DNA of 64,000 nucleotides from Alkalibacter saccharofermentans DSM 14828 (GCF_900128885.1 NZ_FQTU01000008.1:42227-106226); one strand, 5' to 3'; positions 34,406 through 43,723 are shown, counted from the first letter of the stretch. The notes: a model not told the origin generated them from the letters alone. Translations and numbers: made by a program.

Positions 34406-35778
34406 TTGACACCTTCTCTTGTATCCTCAAGCACAATGCCCTTTTCCTTGAGTTCATCCCGGATTTCATCAGAAAGCTTGAAGTCTTTGTTCTTCCTGGC
34501 ATCCTGTCTCTTTTGAATAAGCTTTTCTATATCCTCTTCCAATAGTTCCTCTTCTTTTTTAACAATTCCCAGAACGTCAGTCAGCTCGTCAAAAACCACA
34601 AGTGCAGCCTCTAGATCTTCTTTGGAAGAATTCCGGTCCAGCTTGGTATTTGATTCCCTGACGAGATCGAATATTACAGCCAGCGCCTCTGCGGTGTTGA
34701 TATCATCATCCATAGCCGATTTGAAATCTTCCCTAAACTTGCCCAGTGCCTCAATCCATTTGTCACTTGGCCCTTGGCCTTCCTCTGCGTTTTCAATCAG
34801 GTATGTCATATTGCTTCTGGCATTGTACAGTCTTTCCAGCGCCGCTTTTGACTGCATCAAAAGCTCCCTGCTGAAATTTACAGGACTTCGGTAGTGAGCC
34901 GAAAGCATGAAAAGCCTTACCACTTCAAGATCAACTTCCTTCGCGATATCCCTGACAGTAAAGAAATTCCCCTTGGATTTAGACATCTTTTCGTTGTTTA
35001 TGTTTATATACCCGTTATGGATCCAGTAATTTGCAAACTGCTTCCCGTGAGCTCCTTCAGATTGGGCTATTTCATTTTCGTGGTGAGGAAATATCAGGTC
35101 CTGTCCTCCCCCGTGTATGTCTATTGTCTCACCCAGATACCTGCATGACATGGCAGAACACTCAATATGCCATCCAGGTCTCCCTGGACCCCAAGGGCTA
35201 TCCCAATGGGGCTCCCCTGGCCTATGTTTTTTCCAAAGAGCAAAGTCGAGAGGATCTTTCTTTTCCCCGCAGATCTCTACCCTCGCTCCGGATTCAAGGT
35301 CATCTAAGGGCTGCTTGCTCAGCTTGCCATATCCATTGAATTTTTTGACGCTGAAGTACACATTGCCGTCTATGTTGTATGCAAGCCCCTTTTTTTCAAG
35401 GCTTTTTATCAAATCTATGATCGACTCTATGTTCTCGCTTACCTTAGGATGAACAGAAGCTCTCCTGACTCCCAGGGCATCTGCATCCTTAAAATACTCA
35501 GCGATGTATCTATCCGCCACTTCTTGGGAAGATGATGATTCTTCATTTGCTTTTTTTATTATTTTATCGTCCACATCTGTGAAGTTTTGAATATAATCAA
35601 CCTGGTAGCCGCAGTATTCGAAATATCTTCTTAGGACGTCGAATATGATAAACGGCCTTGCATTCCCTATATGAAAATAGTTATAGACCGTAGGTCCGCA
35701 AACATACATCTTGACTTTTCCCTCTTCGATAGGCACAAACGTGTCCTTCTTGTTTGTCAAAGTATTGTACAGCTTCAA
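34387..35778 (-). CDS. cysS: Cysteinyl-tRNA synthetase
   Basis: 463 aa class I synthetase. Zinc-binding Cys in CGPTVYN (about 28), HIGNARPF (HIGH motif), the Cys-His-Glu ligands in IECSAMS and FPHHENEIAQSE, and KMSKSKGNFF (about 265) are in order, followed by a DALR-type helical anticodon domain. TTG start after GGAAGTGA inside the end of ispF (gap of 4 bp). No T-box leader is seen, as it lies inside the operon. Confidence 0.97.
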   Translation of the reverse strand: MKLYNTLTNKKDTFVPIEEGKVKMYVCGPTVYNYFHIGNARPFIIFDVLRRYFEYCGYQVDYIQNFTDVDDKIIKKANEESSSSQEVADRYIAEYFKDADALGVRRASVHPKVSENIESIIDLIKSLEKKGLAYNIDGNVYFSVKKFNGYGKLSKQPLDDLESGARVEICGEKKDPLDFALWKKHRPGEPHWDSPWGPGRPGWHIECSAMSCRYLGETIDIHGGGQDLIFPHHENEIAQSEGAHGKQFANYWIHNGYININNEKMSKSKGNFFTVRDIAKEVDLEVVRLFMLSAHYRSPVNFSRELLMQSKAALERLYNARSNMTYLIENAEEGQGPSDKWIEALGKFREDFKSAMDDDINTAEALAVIFDLVRESNTKLDRNSSKEDLEAALVVFDELTDVLGIVKKEEELLEEDIEKLIQKRQDARKNKDFKLSDEIRDELKEKGIVLEDTREGVKWKKVN

Positions 35779-35782
35779 GCCA

Positions 35783-36271
35783 TCACTTCCTTTCGTCCTT
35801 TTTGGTTACAAGAAGTACGACGCTGTGGGCGCTTATCCCTTCTTCTCTTCCTGTAAGTCCTAGCTTTTCTTCCGTCGTCGCTTTGATATTTATATTTTCC
35901 CTTTCGGTTCTTAGCACATCTGCAATCTTTCTTCTCATGTCAGGTATGTAGGGTGCCAGTTTTGGCTTTTGAGCTATGACAGTGGCGTCTATGTTTCCTA
36001 TCTTATAGCCTGTTTCCTCCAAAACACCGTAAACCCTGCTTAGCAAAATCAAGCTGTCGATTCCTGCATATGCTTGATCCGTGTCCGGAAACGCTTTTCC
36101 TATGTCGCCTTTGCCCAGAGCTCCCAGGATGGAATCCATTATGGCATGCACCAATACATCCGCATCCGAATGTCCCAACAGGCCTTTTTCATGGGGAACA
36201 TCTACCCCGCCTAGAATCAGCTTTCTTCCTTTTATCAACCTATGCACGTCGTATCCGTGTCCAATACGCAT
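35783..36271 (-). CDS. ispF: 2-C-methyl-D-erythritol 2,4-cyclodiphosphate synthase
   Basis: 162 aa enzyme of the MEP isoprenoid path. GHGYDVHRL supplies two zinc ligands (Asp and His), and HSDADVLVHAIMDSILGALGKGDIGKAFPDTD the third His and the substrate loop; NIDATVIAQKPKL and TTEEKLGLTGREEGISAHSVVLL complete the signature. Trimeric in the family. Linked to cysS as in many Bacillota, though no ispD precedes it. Confidence 0.97.
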   Translation of the reverse strand: MRIGHGYDVHRLIKGRKLILGGVDVPHEKGLLGHSDADVLVHAIMDSILGALGKGDIGKAFPDTDQAYAGIDSLILLSRVYGVLEETGYKIGNIDATVIAQKPKLAPYIPDMRRKIADVLRTERENINIKATTEEKLGLTGREEGISAHSVVLLVTKKDERK

Positions 36272-36288
36272 TTAATTTCTCCATTTCT

Positions 36289-36597
36289 TTACTTGTTGTC
36301 GTGAAATTCCTTGTATACCCTAAAAGGTTTTGTTACCACCCTAAAAGGCAGGCTCTTTAAAAAGCCTGTAATATCTTTTTCCATTTCCTTTGTCATCCTG
36401 GAAGGCTTGCTTAATACCCTTGCCACGAACTCTTCCTTGAAATGTTTTTTAACGTAATCTTGATCTATCTTTATCTCCACTCCACAGTTGTTGCACTGTA
36501 TCTTGTGGATATGATTGTTTTTATATTCTATCGTGTGGTCCGTTTCTTCGTCGCAGTGTATGCAAAACAAGTACGCATCCATCTTTGAGCTTGACAT
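36289..36597 (-). CDS. Small zinc-ribbon protein, bh-like
   Basis: 102 aa. Two Cys pairs, CIHC (about residue 12) and CNNC (about 35), with HTIEYKNNHIHKIQ between them, form a likely zinc ribbon; the C-terminal 60 residues are basic and mostly helical (KPSRMTKEMEKDITGF). This resembles a conserved small protein of Clostridia with no defined function. The position between ispF and a HAD phosphatase gives no clear role; nucleic-acid binding is a guess. Good ribosome site GGAGAG. Confidence 0.7.
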   Translation of the reverse strand: MSSSKMDAYLFCIHCDEETDHTIEYKNNHIHKIQCNNCGVEIKIDQDYVKKHFKEEFVARVLSKPSRMTKEMEKDITGFLKSLPFRVVTKPFRVYKEFHDNK

Positions 36598-36619
36598 TAG
36601 ACACTCTCCTTTTTAATCG

Positions 36620-37435
36620 TTATATTAGCTGAAGGTTTCTGAGCGCTTTTGCGACCCCGCAATTATCATTAGTATCGGTGGTCATTTTTGTCAACTTTTT
36701 TATATCTCCATGAGCGTTTCCCATGGCGATGCTAAGACCGCATTGTTCGAACATGCTCAGGTCATTGCCGCTGTCTCCCATCGTGATTATCTGGCTTTTG
36801 TCTATTCCGTAGTGGTTTGCTATCTTGTTTACTCCATTTCCTTTGCTGGCCGTCAGGTTCATTATTTCGACATAGTTTGCTTCCGGCCTTATTATCGTAA
36901 ACTCCTCATGATCGAGCTTTTCCCAGATTTCCGACAGCCTGTTGTCTCCCGTTTCGTACATGTCCATCTTAATTATCTTTTCGTTCCTAAGCTCTGCTTC
37001 GATTTCGTTAATGTCGCAAAAGAGGCTTTTAGATAGTATATTGCTGTTTTTTACCATATCGTTGTCAAAGTAGTAAATATTGTAGAAATCCAGGTTTTGA
37101 TAATAGTAATTGTGGCTATCCGTTATTATATTGTAGTCAATATTCATTTTCTGACACATATGGGCAAACTCAATTACCCTGTCCGTGTTTATTTGCAGGG
37201 TTTCTAAATTGTCCTCATAAGCCATTGATGCTCCATTGCTTCCAACGTAGTCTGCTTCGAAGTCGATAGCCATCGCATATGACATCGCCGATTCGATGAC
37301 CCTTCCAGTGGAAAACACCACTTTAACCCCATTTTTCTGCAACTTGAACAACGCATCGATGTTTTCATCCGGTATCAACTTGTTGCTGTCAAGCAGCGTA
37401 CCGTCCATATCTACAGCCAACATTTTATAATTCAT
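36620..37435 (-). CDS. Cof-type HAD hydrolase (class IIB phosphatase)
   Basis: 271 aa. Motif I DMDGTLLDS (nucleophile Asp near residue 9), motif II FSTGR, a C2B cap of about 110 residues, the conserved Lys in SKGNGVNKIA, and motif IV TMGDSGNDLSMFEQCG followed by GLSIAMGNA. These enzymes remove phosphate from sugar phosphates or nucleotide cofactors; the substrate is unknown. ATG 37435 is chosen because AGAAGGG precedes it. First gene of a likely eight-gene leftward cluster ending at manA. Confidence 0.92.
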   Translation of the reverse strand: MNYKMLAVDMDGTLLDSNKLIPDENIDALFKLQKNGVKVVFSTGRVIESAMSYAMAIDFEADYVGSNGASMAYEDNLETLQINTDRVIEFAHMCQKMNIDYNIITDSHNYYYQNLDFYNIYYFDNDMVKNSNILSKSLFCDINEIEAELRNEKIIKMDMYETGDNRLSEIWEKLDHEEFTIIRPEANYVEIMNLTASKGNGVNKIANHYGIDKSQIITMGDSGNDLSMFEQCGLSIAMGNAHGDIKKLTKMTTDTNDNCGVAKALRNLQLI

Positions 37436-37471
37436 ATATTTACATCCCTTCTGCAAATCATTATCTATAAT

Positions 37472-37500
37472 ATTTTATATCTTATTGACTTATTTATCAA
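37472..37500 (-). promoter_or_regulatory. Sigma-A promoter for the HAD-ispF-cysS-ychF-manA cluster
   Basis: Minus strand TTGATA, 17 bp spacer, TAAAAT, 37 bp before the HAD start. Confidence 0.65.
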
Positions 37501-37504
37501 GTTT

Positions 37505-37535
37505 AAAAGCCGCAAGTAAGACTCCTGCGGCTTTT
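37505..37535 (-). terminator. Terminator of the 2-oxo acid dehydrogenase operon
   Basis: AAAAGCCGCA pairs with TGCGGCTTTT over an 11 nt loop, 16 bp past the E3 stop. Confidence 0.88.
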
Positions 37536-37550
37536 AAGTGAAATTTTCTA

Positions 37551-39287
37551 TTATTTTTTAGGTAGGTGAATGCATTCTCCATGAACGGCATGGGCTGCCT
37601 CCATTATGGATTCGGAAATTGTCGGGTGGGGGTGTATTATGTCCCCAAGCTCCTCGATAGTTCCTTCAAGCTTCATAACGGCAGTGACCTCAGCCACTAG
37701 CTCAGTCGCATTGGGGCCAACGATATGGACACCAAGGATTTCTCCGTATTTCTTGTCTGTTATGATCTTTACGAATCCCTCGGTCTCTCCCATGGCGATT
37801 GCCTTTCCGCTGACCATCATCGGGAACCTTCCTATTGCGACGTCATATTTCTGTCGCGCTTCTTCTTCCGTAAGCCCTACAGATCCAATTTCAGGTATCG
37901 TGTAGATGCAGCTGGGCACGAACCTGCAATCCATCTTCTTGCTTGCTCCCATTGCATTTTCTGCTGCCTTCATTCCCTGTGCAGATGCCCAGTGAGCCAG
38001 CTGAATCTTTCCTGTTATATCTCCTACAGCATATACGTTTTCCTTTGAAGTTCTTAGGTAGTCATCTACAGCTATGGTTCTGTCTTTTTTGATATCAAGA
38101 TCTTCAAGGCCCTTCATGTTTGCTTTTCTGCCAATGGAAACAAGAACCTTTTCAGCCTTGATGGAGGTTTCATCCTTGCCGCTTACTGTAACAGAAAACC
38201 CTTCCGGTGCGGTTTCTACTTTTTCTACCTTGGAGTCGGTCATAACCTTTATTCCAGCTTTTTTAAGCTGCTTTTCAAGCTCTGCAGATACTTCGGCGTC
38301 CATGTTCGGAATCAGCTTTGGCATCATCTCCACTATTGTTACTTTTGTTCCAAAGGAATTGTAGATAGTTGCAAATTCACAGCCTATTACTCCTCCGCCT
38401 ATTACCACAAGCTCTTTTGGGATTTCCTCAAGGTCCAAAATCTCCGTGCTGGTCATGATTCCCGGCAGATCTAATCCCGGTATCGGTGGCACCAGGGGAA
38501 GTGACCCCGTAGCGATTATCAGTTTGTCATACTTGACGGTTTTTCCTTTATCCTTGCCCTCAACTATCTTCACTGTGTCGTCATTGCCTGCACTTCCAAC
38601 ACCGTCGATGATGGTTATGCCATTGGATTTAAGAAGGGCGCCTATTCCTCCAGTCAGCTTTTTGACCACGCTGTCTTTGTTCTGCTTTACCTTTTTCATG
38701 TCTATCTCAGGTTTGCCCACGATTATTCCTTTTGATCCTGCGTGCTCGATTTGATGAAGTATCTCTGCATTTTTAACAAGAGTTTTCGTAGGTATGCACC
38801 CTACATTAAGACATGTTCCCCCGAAGTATTGGGCTTCTACTATAGCAGTTTTTGCTCCCAGTTGGGCAGCTCTTATTGCAGCTACGTACCCACCCGGACC
38901 GGCGCCTAGAACAACAACGTCATATTCGTCTTCTTGCTTTTGAGCCTGCTTTGACGGCTCTTCCTTTACAGGAGCTGCTTTTGCCTCTTCGGCAGGTTTT
39001 TCTTCCTTTGCAGGAGCCTCAGGCGCTACGCCTTCTGGCGGCTGCTCTCCTTCTTTACCTATATATCCTATGACTGTAAATACAGGAAGAACGTCTCCTT
39101 CTTTTGCCACTATCTTAAGGATGGTCCCCGGTGTTTCCGCTTCTACTTCCATGTTTACCTTGTCAGTTAATATCTCAAGTATGGGGTCTCCGGTGTCTAC
39201 CTTGTCTCCCTCGGATACAAGCCACTTTACGATAGTGCCTTCCTCCATGTCCATGCCCGCTTTTGGCATGATGATTTCATTTGCCAT
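37551..39287 (-). CDS. Dihydrolipoyl dehydrogenase (E3) with N-terminal lipoyl domain
   Basis: 578 aa. Residues 1-75 form a lipoyl domain with the modified Lys in ILTDKVNMEVEA, joined by an Ala/Pro/Glu-rich linker (about 80-120) to a full E3: FAD-binding VVLGAGPGGYVAA, redox disulfide GGTCLNVGCIPTK, NAD-binding GGGVIGCEFA, and the C-terminal interface HxxxxE (HPHPTISE). It reoxidises dihydrolipoamide with NAD+. The lipoyl domain is almost identical in DNA to that of E2 next door. E3 proteins with a lipoyl domain are known in clostridial acetoin dehydrogenase systems (AcoL). Confidence 0.93.
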   Translation of the reverse strand: MANEIIMPKAGMDMEEGTIVKWLVSEGDKVDTGDPILEILTDKVNMEVEAETPGTILKIVAKEGDVLPVFTVIGYIGKEGEQPPEGVAPEAPAKEEKPAEEAKAAPVKEEPSKQAQKQEDEYDVVVLGAGPGGYVAAIRAAQLGAKTAIVEAQYFGGTCLNVGCIPTKTLVKNAEILHQIEHAGSKGIIVGKPEIDMKKVKQNKDSVVKKLTGGIGALLKSNGITIIDGVGSAGNDDTVKIVEGKDKGKTVKYDKLIIATGSLPLVPPIPGLDLPGIMTSTEILDLEEIPKELVVIGGGVIGCEFATIYNSFGTKVTIVEMMPKLIPNMDAEVSAELEKQLKKAGIKVMTDSKVEKVETAPEGFSVTVSGKDETSIKAEKVLVSIGRKANMKGLEDLDIKKDRTIAVDDYLRTSKENVYAVGDITGKIQLAHWASAQGMKAAENAMGASKKMDCRFVPSCIYTIPEIGSVGLTEEEARQKYDVAIGRFPMMVSGKAIAMGETEGFVKIITDKKYGEILGVHIVGPNATELVAEVTAVMKLEGTIEELGDIIHPHPTISESIMEAAHAVHGECIHLPKK

Positions 39288-39323
39288 TTTATCAACTCCT
39301 TCGTTTTTCCACTTTCCACTGCC

Positions 39324-40673
39324 CTACAGCAGCATCAAGGTTGGATCTTCCATCAGGTCTTTCAGGTACTGAAGGAACTTCGCTCCGTCAACCCCATCCA
39401 TTATCCTGTGATCCATTGTAAGGGTCATGTTCATCACGCTTCTGACTTTCGGCTCCCCGTCCACGACTCTCATTCTTTCAAGTATAGCTCCTACACTTAG
39501 AATCGCGCTGTTTGGCTGATTTATGATAGATGTAAATTTAACGGTTTCAAACATTCCAAGGTTACTTATGGTAAACGTGCTTCCTTGAAGCTCATCAGGC
39601 TTTATTTTGCCTTTAACGGTTCTTGTTACCGTATCCGTTCTCTTTTCAACTATTTCTGTAAGCGACATTCTATGGGTTCCCTTTATTACCGGTACCATCA
39701 ACCCGTTGTCAAGTCCTACTGCCAGACCCATATTCACATCGTCATTAAGCAGTATCCCTTCATCTGTAAGCGTGGAATTTACGATTGGGTATTTCACCAA
39801 CGCCTTAGTCACAGCCATTATGATAAGGTCGGTATATGTGATTTTCTTTTCTGTTTCTTTTAGTATCCTATCCTTAAGAGAACTTCTAAGCTTGATGGCA
39901 GCGGTCATGTCTATTTCGATATCAAGGCCCACTGTTGCAGCCTTCTTCACGCTTTCCAGCATCCGCTCTGCTATGATCTTTCTCATGCCTACCATAGGTA
40001 TTAGTTTTCTTTCCTTAGCTTGTGCAGGCATTTCTTCCTTAACAGAAGCAGCTTCCTTGACTGGCGCTTCTTTTGCTGCAAGGTCATCTTTAGTGATCTT
40101 TCCTCCAAACCCTGTTCCCTTGACTTCAGACAAATCGATATTATCCACTTCTGCAATCCTTGCAGCCAAAGGCGTAGCCTTTATTGATTTGAAGTTTTCA
40201 ACATCCGCAAGATGAACCCTTCCTTTTGGTCCGCTTCCTTTTACGAGCTTAAGGTCTATCTTTTTATCCCTGCCCGCTTTTCTAGCCGCAGGCGTCGCTC
40301 TTAACTTTCCACCTTGGGTCGCTTCCTCCTGCTTTTGCTCCGCCTCTTCCCTTTCAGGAGCTGCTTTTGCCTCTTCGGCAGGTTTTTCTTCCTTTGCAGG
40401 AGCCTCAGGCGCTACGCCTTCCGGCGGCTGCTCTCCTTCTTTCCCTATATATCCTATGACTGTAAATACAGGAAGAACGTCTCCTTCTTTTGCCACTATC
40501 TTAAGGATGGTTCCCGGTGTTTCCGCTTCTACTTCCATGTTTACCTTGTCAGTTAATATCTCAAGTATGGGGTCTCCGGTGTCTACCTTATCTCCCTCGG
40601 AGACAAGCCACTTTACGATGGTGCCTTCCTCCATGTCCATGCCTGCTTTAGGCATGATGATTTCGGTTGCCAT
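39324..40673 (-). CDS. Dihydrolipoamide acyltransferase (E2) with two peripheral subunit-binding domains
   Basis: 449 aa. Lipoyl domain 1-75 (modified Lys43 in DKV), Ala/Pro/Glu linker, then two subunit-binding domains in a row: RATPAARKAG..GSGPKGRVHLADV (about 124-158) and KATPLAARIA..GTGFGGKITKDDL (about 165-198). The catalytic domain starts near 222 and ends with the DHRIMDG motif (His and Asp) and DLMEDPTLMLL. It carries acyl groups from E1 to CoA and forms the complex core. One binding domain is usual in Bacillota E2, so the pair is a variation. Confidence 0.93.
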   Translation of the reverse strand: MATEIIMPKAGMDMEEGTIVKWLVSEGDKVDTGDPILEILTDKVNMEVEAETPGTILKIVAKEGDVLPVFTVIGYIGKEGEQPPEGVAPEAPAKEEKPAEEAKAAPEREEAEQKQEEATQGGKLRATPAARKAGRDKKIDLKLVKGSGPKGRVHLADVENFKSIKATPLAARIAEVDNIDLSEVKGTGFGGKITKDDLAAKEAPVKEAASVKEEMPAQAKERKLIPMVGMRKIIAERMLESVKKAATVGLDIEIDMTAAIKLRSSLKDRILKETEKKITYTDLIIMAVTKALVKYPIVNSTLTDEGILLNDDVNMGLAVGLDNGLMVPVIKGTHRMSLTEIVEKRTDTVTRTVKGKIKPDELQGSTFTISNLGMFETVKFTSIINQPNSAILSVGAILERMRVVDGEPKVRSVMNMTLTMDHRIMDGVDGAKFLQYLKDLMEDPTLMLL

Positions 40674-40689
40674 TATATCAACTCCTTTC

Positions 40690-41682
40690 TCACTTTCTAT
40701 TCATAACCTTGTAGATCGCATCTTTGATCAAGTCTACGCTTGGCACTACTGCAGCTTCCAGGTTTCTGTTGTATGGAATCGGAGTATCAAGCCCTGCAAC
40801 CCTCATTACAGGTGCATCAAGGAAGTCGAATGCTTCGCTCTCTGAAATCATTGCTGCTATTTCTCCACCTAAGCCACCGGTCTTAGCCGCTTCATGAACT
40901 ACTATCGCTCTACCGGTCTTTTTGACTGACTCCACGATTGTTTCAGTATCCATAGGGTAAAGCGTCCTTGGATCTACTACCTCTACGCTTATTCCCTCTT
41001 TTTCAACTGCTTCTGCCGCTTCCATTACTCTATGCAGTATTGTTCCGTATGTAACTATAGTTACGTCTGATCCTTCTTTTTTAACATCAGATTGTCCCAA
41101 AGGCAGTACAAATTCGTCGTCTACCGGAACTTCACCTTTCATTTTATAAAGGAGCTTATGCTCTACGAAGCATACTGGGTTGTCGTCTCTGATTGCGGCC
41201 TTCAAGAGCCCTTTTGCTTCCGCAGGTGTCGATGCAGTCACTACTTTTAGTCCCGGTACATGGCACAACCATGCTTCAAGGCTTTGACAGTGCTGTGCGG
41301 CAGCTCCCGTACCGCTTCCCGCAGGAAGTCTCAAAGTCATTGGCACCTTTGCTTTTCCTCCGAACATGTATCTCATTTTAGCTGCTTGATTTACAAGGTT
41401 ATCCATCGCTATCGTTATGAAGTCCATGAACATCATTTCGCAAATCGGCCTAAGGCCTGTAGCCGCAGCACCCGCCGCAGCGCCTGTTATTACAGCTTCA
41501 GATATCGGGGTGTCTTTAACCCTCTCTTCGCCAAATTCTTCGAACATTCCAACAGATACACCAAATGCTCCTCCATACAATCCGATATCTTCGCCTAAGA
41601 AAATTACATTCTCATCTTTTCTCATTTCTTCGCTCATCGCAAGGTTGATGGCGTCTTTATATGTCATTTCTTTCATTTCCAT
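40690..41682 (-). CDS. TPP-dependent dehydrogenase E1 component, beta subunit (AcoB-like)
   Basis: 330 aa. Transketolase-type pyrimidine domain with FLGEDIGLYGGAFGVS, DTPISEAVITGAAAGAAATGLRPI and RLPAGSGTGAAAQHCQSLEAW, and a C-terminal domain with VVHEAAKTGG. It binds the aminopyrimidine ring of TPP and pairs with the alpha subunit. The motif set is closest to acetoin dehydrogenase and related complexes; pyruvate cannot be excluded as substrate. ATG 41682 follows GGGAGGG, shortening the open frame by seven codons. Confidence 0.9.
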   Translation of the reverse strand: MEMKEMTYKDAINLAMSEEMRKDENVIFLGEDIGLYGGAFGVSVGMFEEFGEERVKDTPISEAVITGAAAGAAATGLRPICEMMFMDFITIAMDNLVNQAAKMRYMFGGKAKVPMTLRLPAGSGTGAAAQHCQSLEAWLCHVPGLKVVTASTPAEAKGLLKAAIRDDNPVCFVEHKLLYKMKGEVPVDDEFVLPLGQSDVKKEGSDVTIVTYGTILHRVMEAAEAVEKEGISVEVVDPRTLYPMDTETIVESVKKTGRAIVVHEAAKTGGLGGEIAAMISESEAFDFLDAPVMRVAGLDTPIPYNRNLEAAVVPSVDLIKDAIYKVMNRK

Positions 41683-41707
41683 TATATTTACCCTCCCTTT
41701 CAATATA

Positions 41708-42667
41708 TTATGCGTATACGTCTTCCGTTACCGACTCAACTGGCGGTTCAGGGCTGTCGCTTGCAAATTCAACGGCTTTTTCCATGTTTGTTCTTGCCTG
41801 TTTCTCAACATCTTCGATTTCTTCCGCTGTCGCAATTTTATTTTCCAACATGAATTTCTTAAGCCTTGCTATAGGATCTTTTTCCTTCCACTGCTGAACC
41901 TCATCTTTTGTCCTGTAAGCCTGAGCATCACTTTTTGAGTGACCCAACCATCTGTACGTTTTGCTCTCTATGAGCACTGGGCCTTTTCCGCTTCTTACTC
42001 CTTCGGCAGCCTTGCTAACTGTCTCGTATATTTCTATAGGGTCGTTTCCGTCTACGATGATTCCCGGTATTCCGTAAGCTTTTGCCCTGTCAGCGATATC
42101 CGTTATGTTCATGTGCTTAGATATTGGCGTTGACATTCCGTAAAGGTTGTTTTCGATAAAGAAAATTACCGGAAGCTTCCAAACAGATGCAAGGTTAAGA
42201 GCTTCGTGGAAAGTGCCCTCGTTTGCAGAACCATCTCCTGCAAAGCAAAGAACCAGCTTTCCTGTTTTTTGATACTGCTGAGTAAGCGCCGCACCTACTG
42301 ATATACAGTAGCCTCCACCTACTATGCCGTTGGCTCCTAGATTTCCGTTGTGGATATCCGCAATGTGCATGGATCCACCTTTTCCTTTACAGTAACCGGT
42401 TTCTTTTCCCAAAAGTTCAGCCATCATCTTGTTTATGTCCAAACCGAATCCTACAGCTTGAGAGTGTCCTCTGTGAGTCAAAGACGCAAGATCTCCATCC
42501 TCTAGAGCCATGCACGAGGCTACTCCGGAAGCTTCTTGACCTACTGAAAGGTGAGTTGTGCCATGCACCATTCCTCTTGAAAAGAAATATGCGACTTTTT
42601 CTTCAAAAATCCTTGCATGATTCATTCTTAAATACATTTCCATAAGTGTTTCTTTTGATAAAGACAT
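41708..42667 (-). CDS. TPP-dependent dehydrogenase E1 component, alpha subunit (AcoA-like)
   Basis: 319 aa. TPP-binding GDGSANEGTFHEALNLASVWKLPVIFFIENN (GDG to NN motif) sits near 165-195; HGTTHLSVGQEASGV and THRGHSQAVGFG precede it and YRWLGHSKSD (phosphorylation-loop region) follows. The HGTTHLSVGQE form and the 319 aa length favour the acetoin dehydrogenase AcoA group over PdhA. It catalyses the first, TPP-dependent step of the complex. First enzyme gene after the SorC regulator, 24 bp downstream. Confidence 0.9.
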   Translation of the reverse strand: MSLSKETLMEMYLRMNHARIFEEKVAYFFSRGMVHGTTHLSVGQEASGVASCMALEDGDLASLTHRGHSQAVGFGLDINKMMAELLGKETGYCKGKGGSMHIADIHNGNLGANGIVGGGYCISVGAALTQQYQKTGKLVLCFAGDGSANEGTFHEALNLASVWKLPVIFFIENNLYGMSTPISKHMNITDIADRAKAYGIPGIIVDGNDPIEIYETVSKAAEGVRSGKGPVLIESKTYRWLGHSKSDAQAYRTKDEVQQWKEKDPIARLKKFMLENKIATAEEIEDVEKQARTNMEKAVEFASDSPEPPVESVTEDVYA

Positions 42668-42691
42668 TTCATTACCTCCTTGGTTTGTTCT

Positions 42692-43669
42692 CTACATTTT
42701 TTTTATTAAGGCCTTAGCCGTTTCAGCATCGGTTATCAATACGTCCACCAGTCCGGCTTTTATTCCGCCGTAAATGGGATTGATCTTTTCTCTTGTTCCT
42801 GATACGCAGATCTTCATCGGGATTTTCCTCATATCTTCAAGCTCCGGACAGATGAGCCTGTCATAAAATGGAGCGTCTATGATGTTGCCTTCAGAATCAA
42901 AGTATCGGAAGAGAAAATTGCCTACTGCCCTTTTATCATTTAAAAACTTCAGATCTTGATCTCCCAGCATCCCTTCTCTGAAGGGTGTCACGGATTTTCC
43001 GAGGCTTGCTATGCTGACCATTGCCATGTCGCATTGTGATGCCTTGTCCAATACTTTCTTGACTGATGACTCCTGCATCAAAATCTTCTTGGTCTCTGCA
43101 TTGTCCACCATCAAGGGATTGTGCATTAAATAGGGCTTTGCTCCCAGCTTCAAGGAAATATCACGAGTTATCTCCCCTGACTGCCTAGATAGCTGCTTGC
43201 TTAGTTCACCGTCGAAAAAATGACCAAAGGGAAATACTCCTCCCGCCAGCTGCACCACGGATAAATCCAGGTTTTTTCTTTCCCTGACGATATGTTGTGA
43301 AGCATATGCAAGAGTCCTGCCCCAGGCTATGCCCAAGATAGTCTTTGGCTTTAATATCCTGTCCAGATACTCAGCTGCCGCTTTGCCTATCACATCCATG
43401 GTCAAATGGTTCGAGTCCTGAGTGGATGTCACCACGACTTCCTTTAGTCCAAATTTATTTTCCAGCTGTTGCTCCAAATCGATGTAATCGTCATATGTGT
43501 CGTCAATGGTTATCTTGACTACTCCTTCAGGTATAAGCTTTTGCACCATCCTTCCCACCTTTTGCCGTGATATGGACAGTCTGTCTGCGATTTCTTCCTG
43601 AGTCATGTTTTCGTTGTAGTAATACTTGGCGATTTTAACCATCTGTCTTCGCTTTTCTTCTTTTAACAT
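42692..43669 (-). CDS. SorC/DeoR-type sugar-binding transcriptional regulator
   Basis: 325 aa. N-terminal helix-turn-helix (NMTQEEIADRLSISRQKVGRMVQKL, about 18-43) and a SorC effector-binding domain (about 60-325) with ILGIAWGRTLAYAS and SVVQLAGG. SorC proteins respond to phosphorylated sugars and related ligands. It heads the operon of the 2-oxo acid complex and probably regulates it and itself. For acetoin dehydrogenase a sigma-54 activator (AcoR) is the usual regulator, so this choice is different. Two TGAG/CTCA-type sites lie upstream. Confidence 0.9.
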   Translation of the reverse strand: MLKEEKRRQMVKIAKYYYNENMTQEEIADRLSISRQKVGRMVQKLIPEGVVKITIDDTYDDYIDLEQQLENKFGLKEVVVTSTQDSNHLTMDVIGKAAAEYLDRILKPKTILGIAWGRTLAYASQHIVRERKNLDLSVVQLAGGVFPFGHFFDGELSKQLSRQSGEITRDISLKLGAKPYLMHNPLMVDNAETKKILMQESSVKKVLDKASQCDMAMVSIASLGKSVTPFREGMLGDQDLKFLNDKRAVGNFLFRYFDSEGNIIDAPFYDRLICPELEDMRKIPMKICVSGTREKINPIYGGIKAGLVDVLITDAETAKALIKKM

Positions 43670-43723
43670 TTTTTCACCACCTTGGCGGTATTTTTACTCA
43701 AATCAACTGACAAAACCTCAATA

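Noticed and set aside
38970..40673. Duplicated lipoyl segment as an assembly error
   Set aside because: The copies differ at about ten mostly silent positions and are in frame with two different catalytic domains, so they are real separate sequences.
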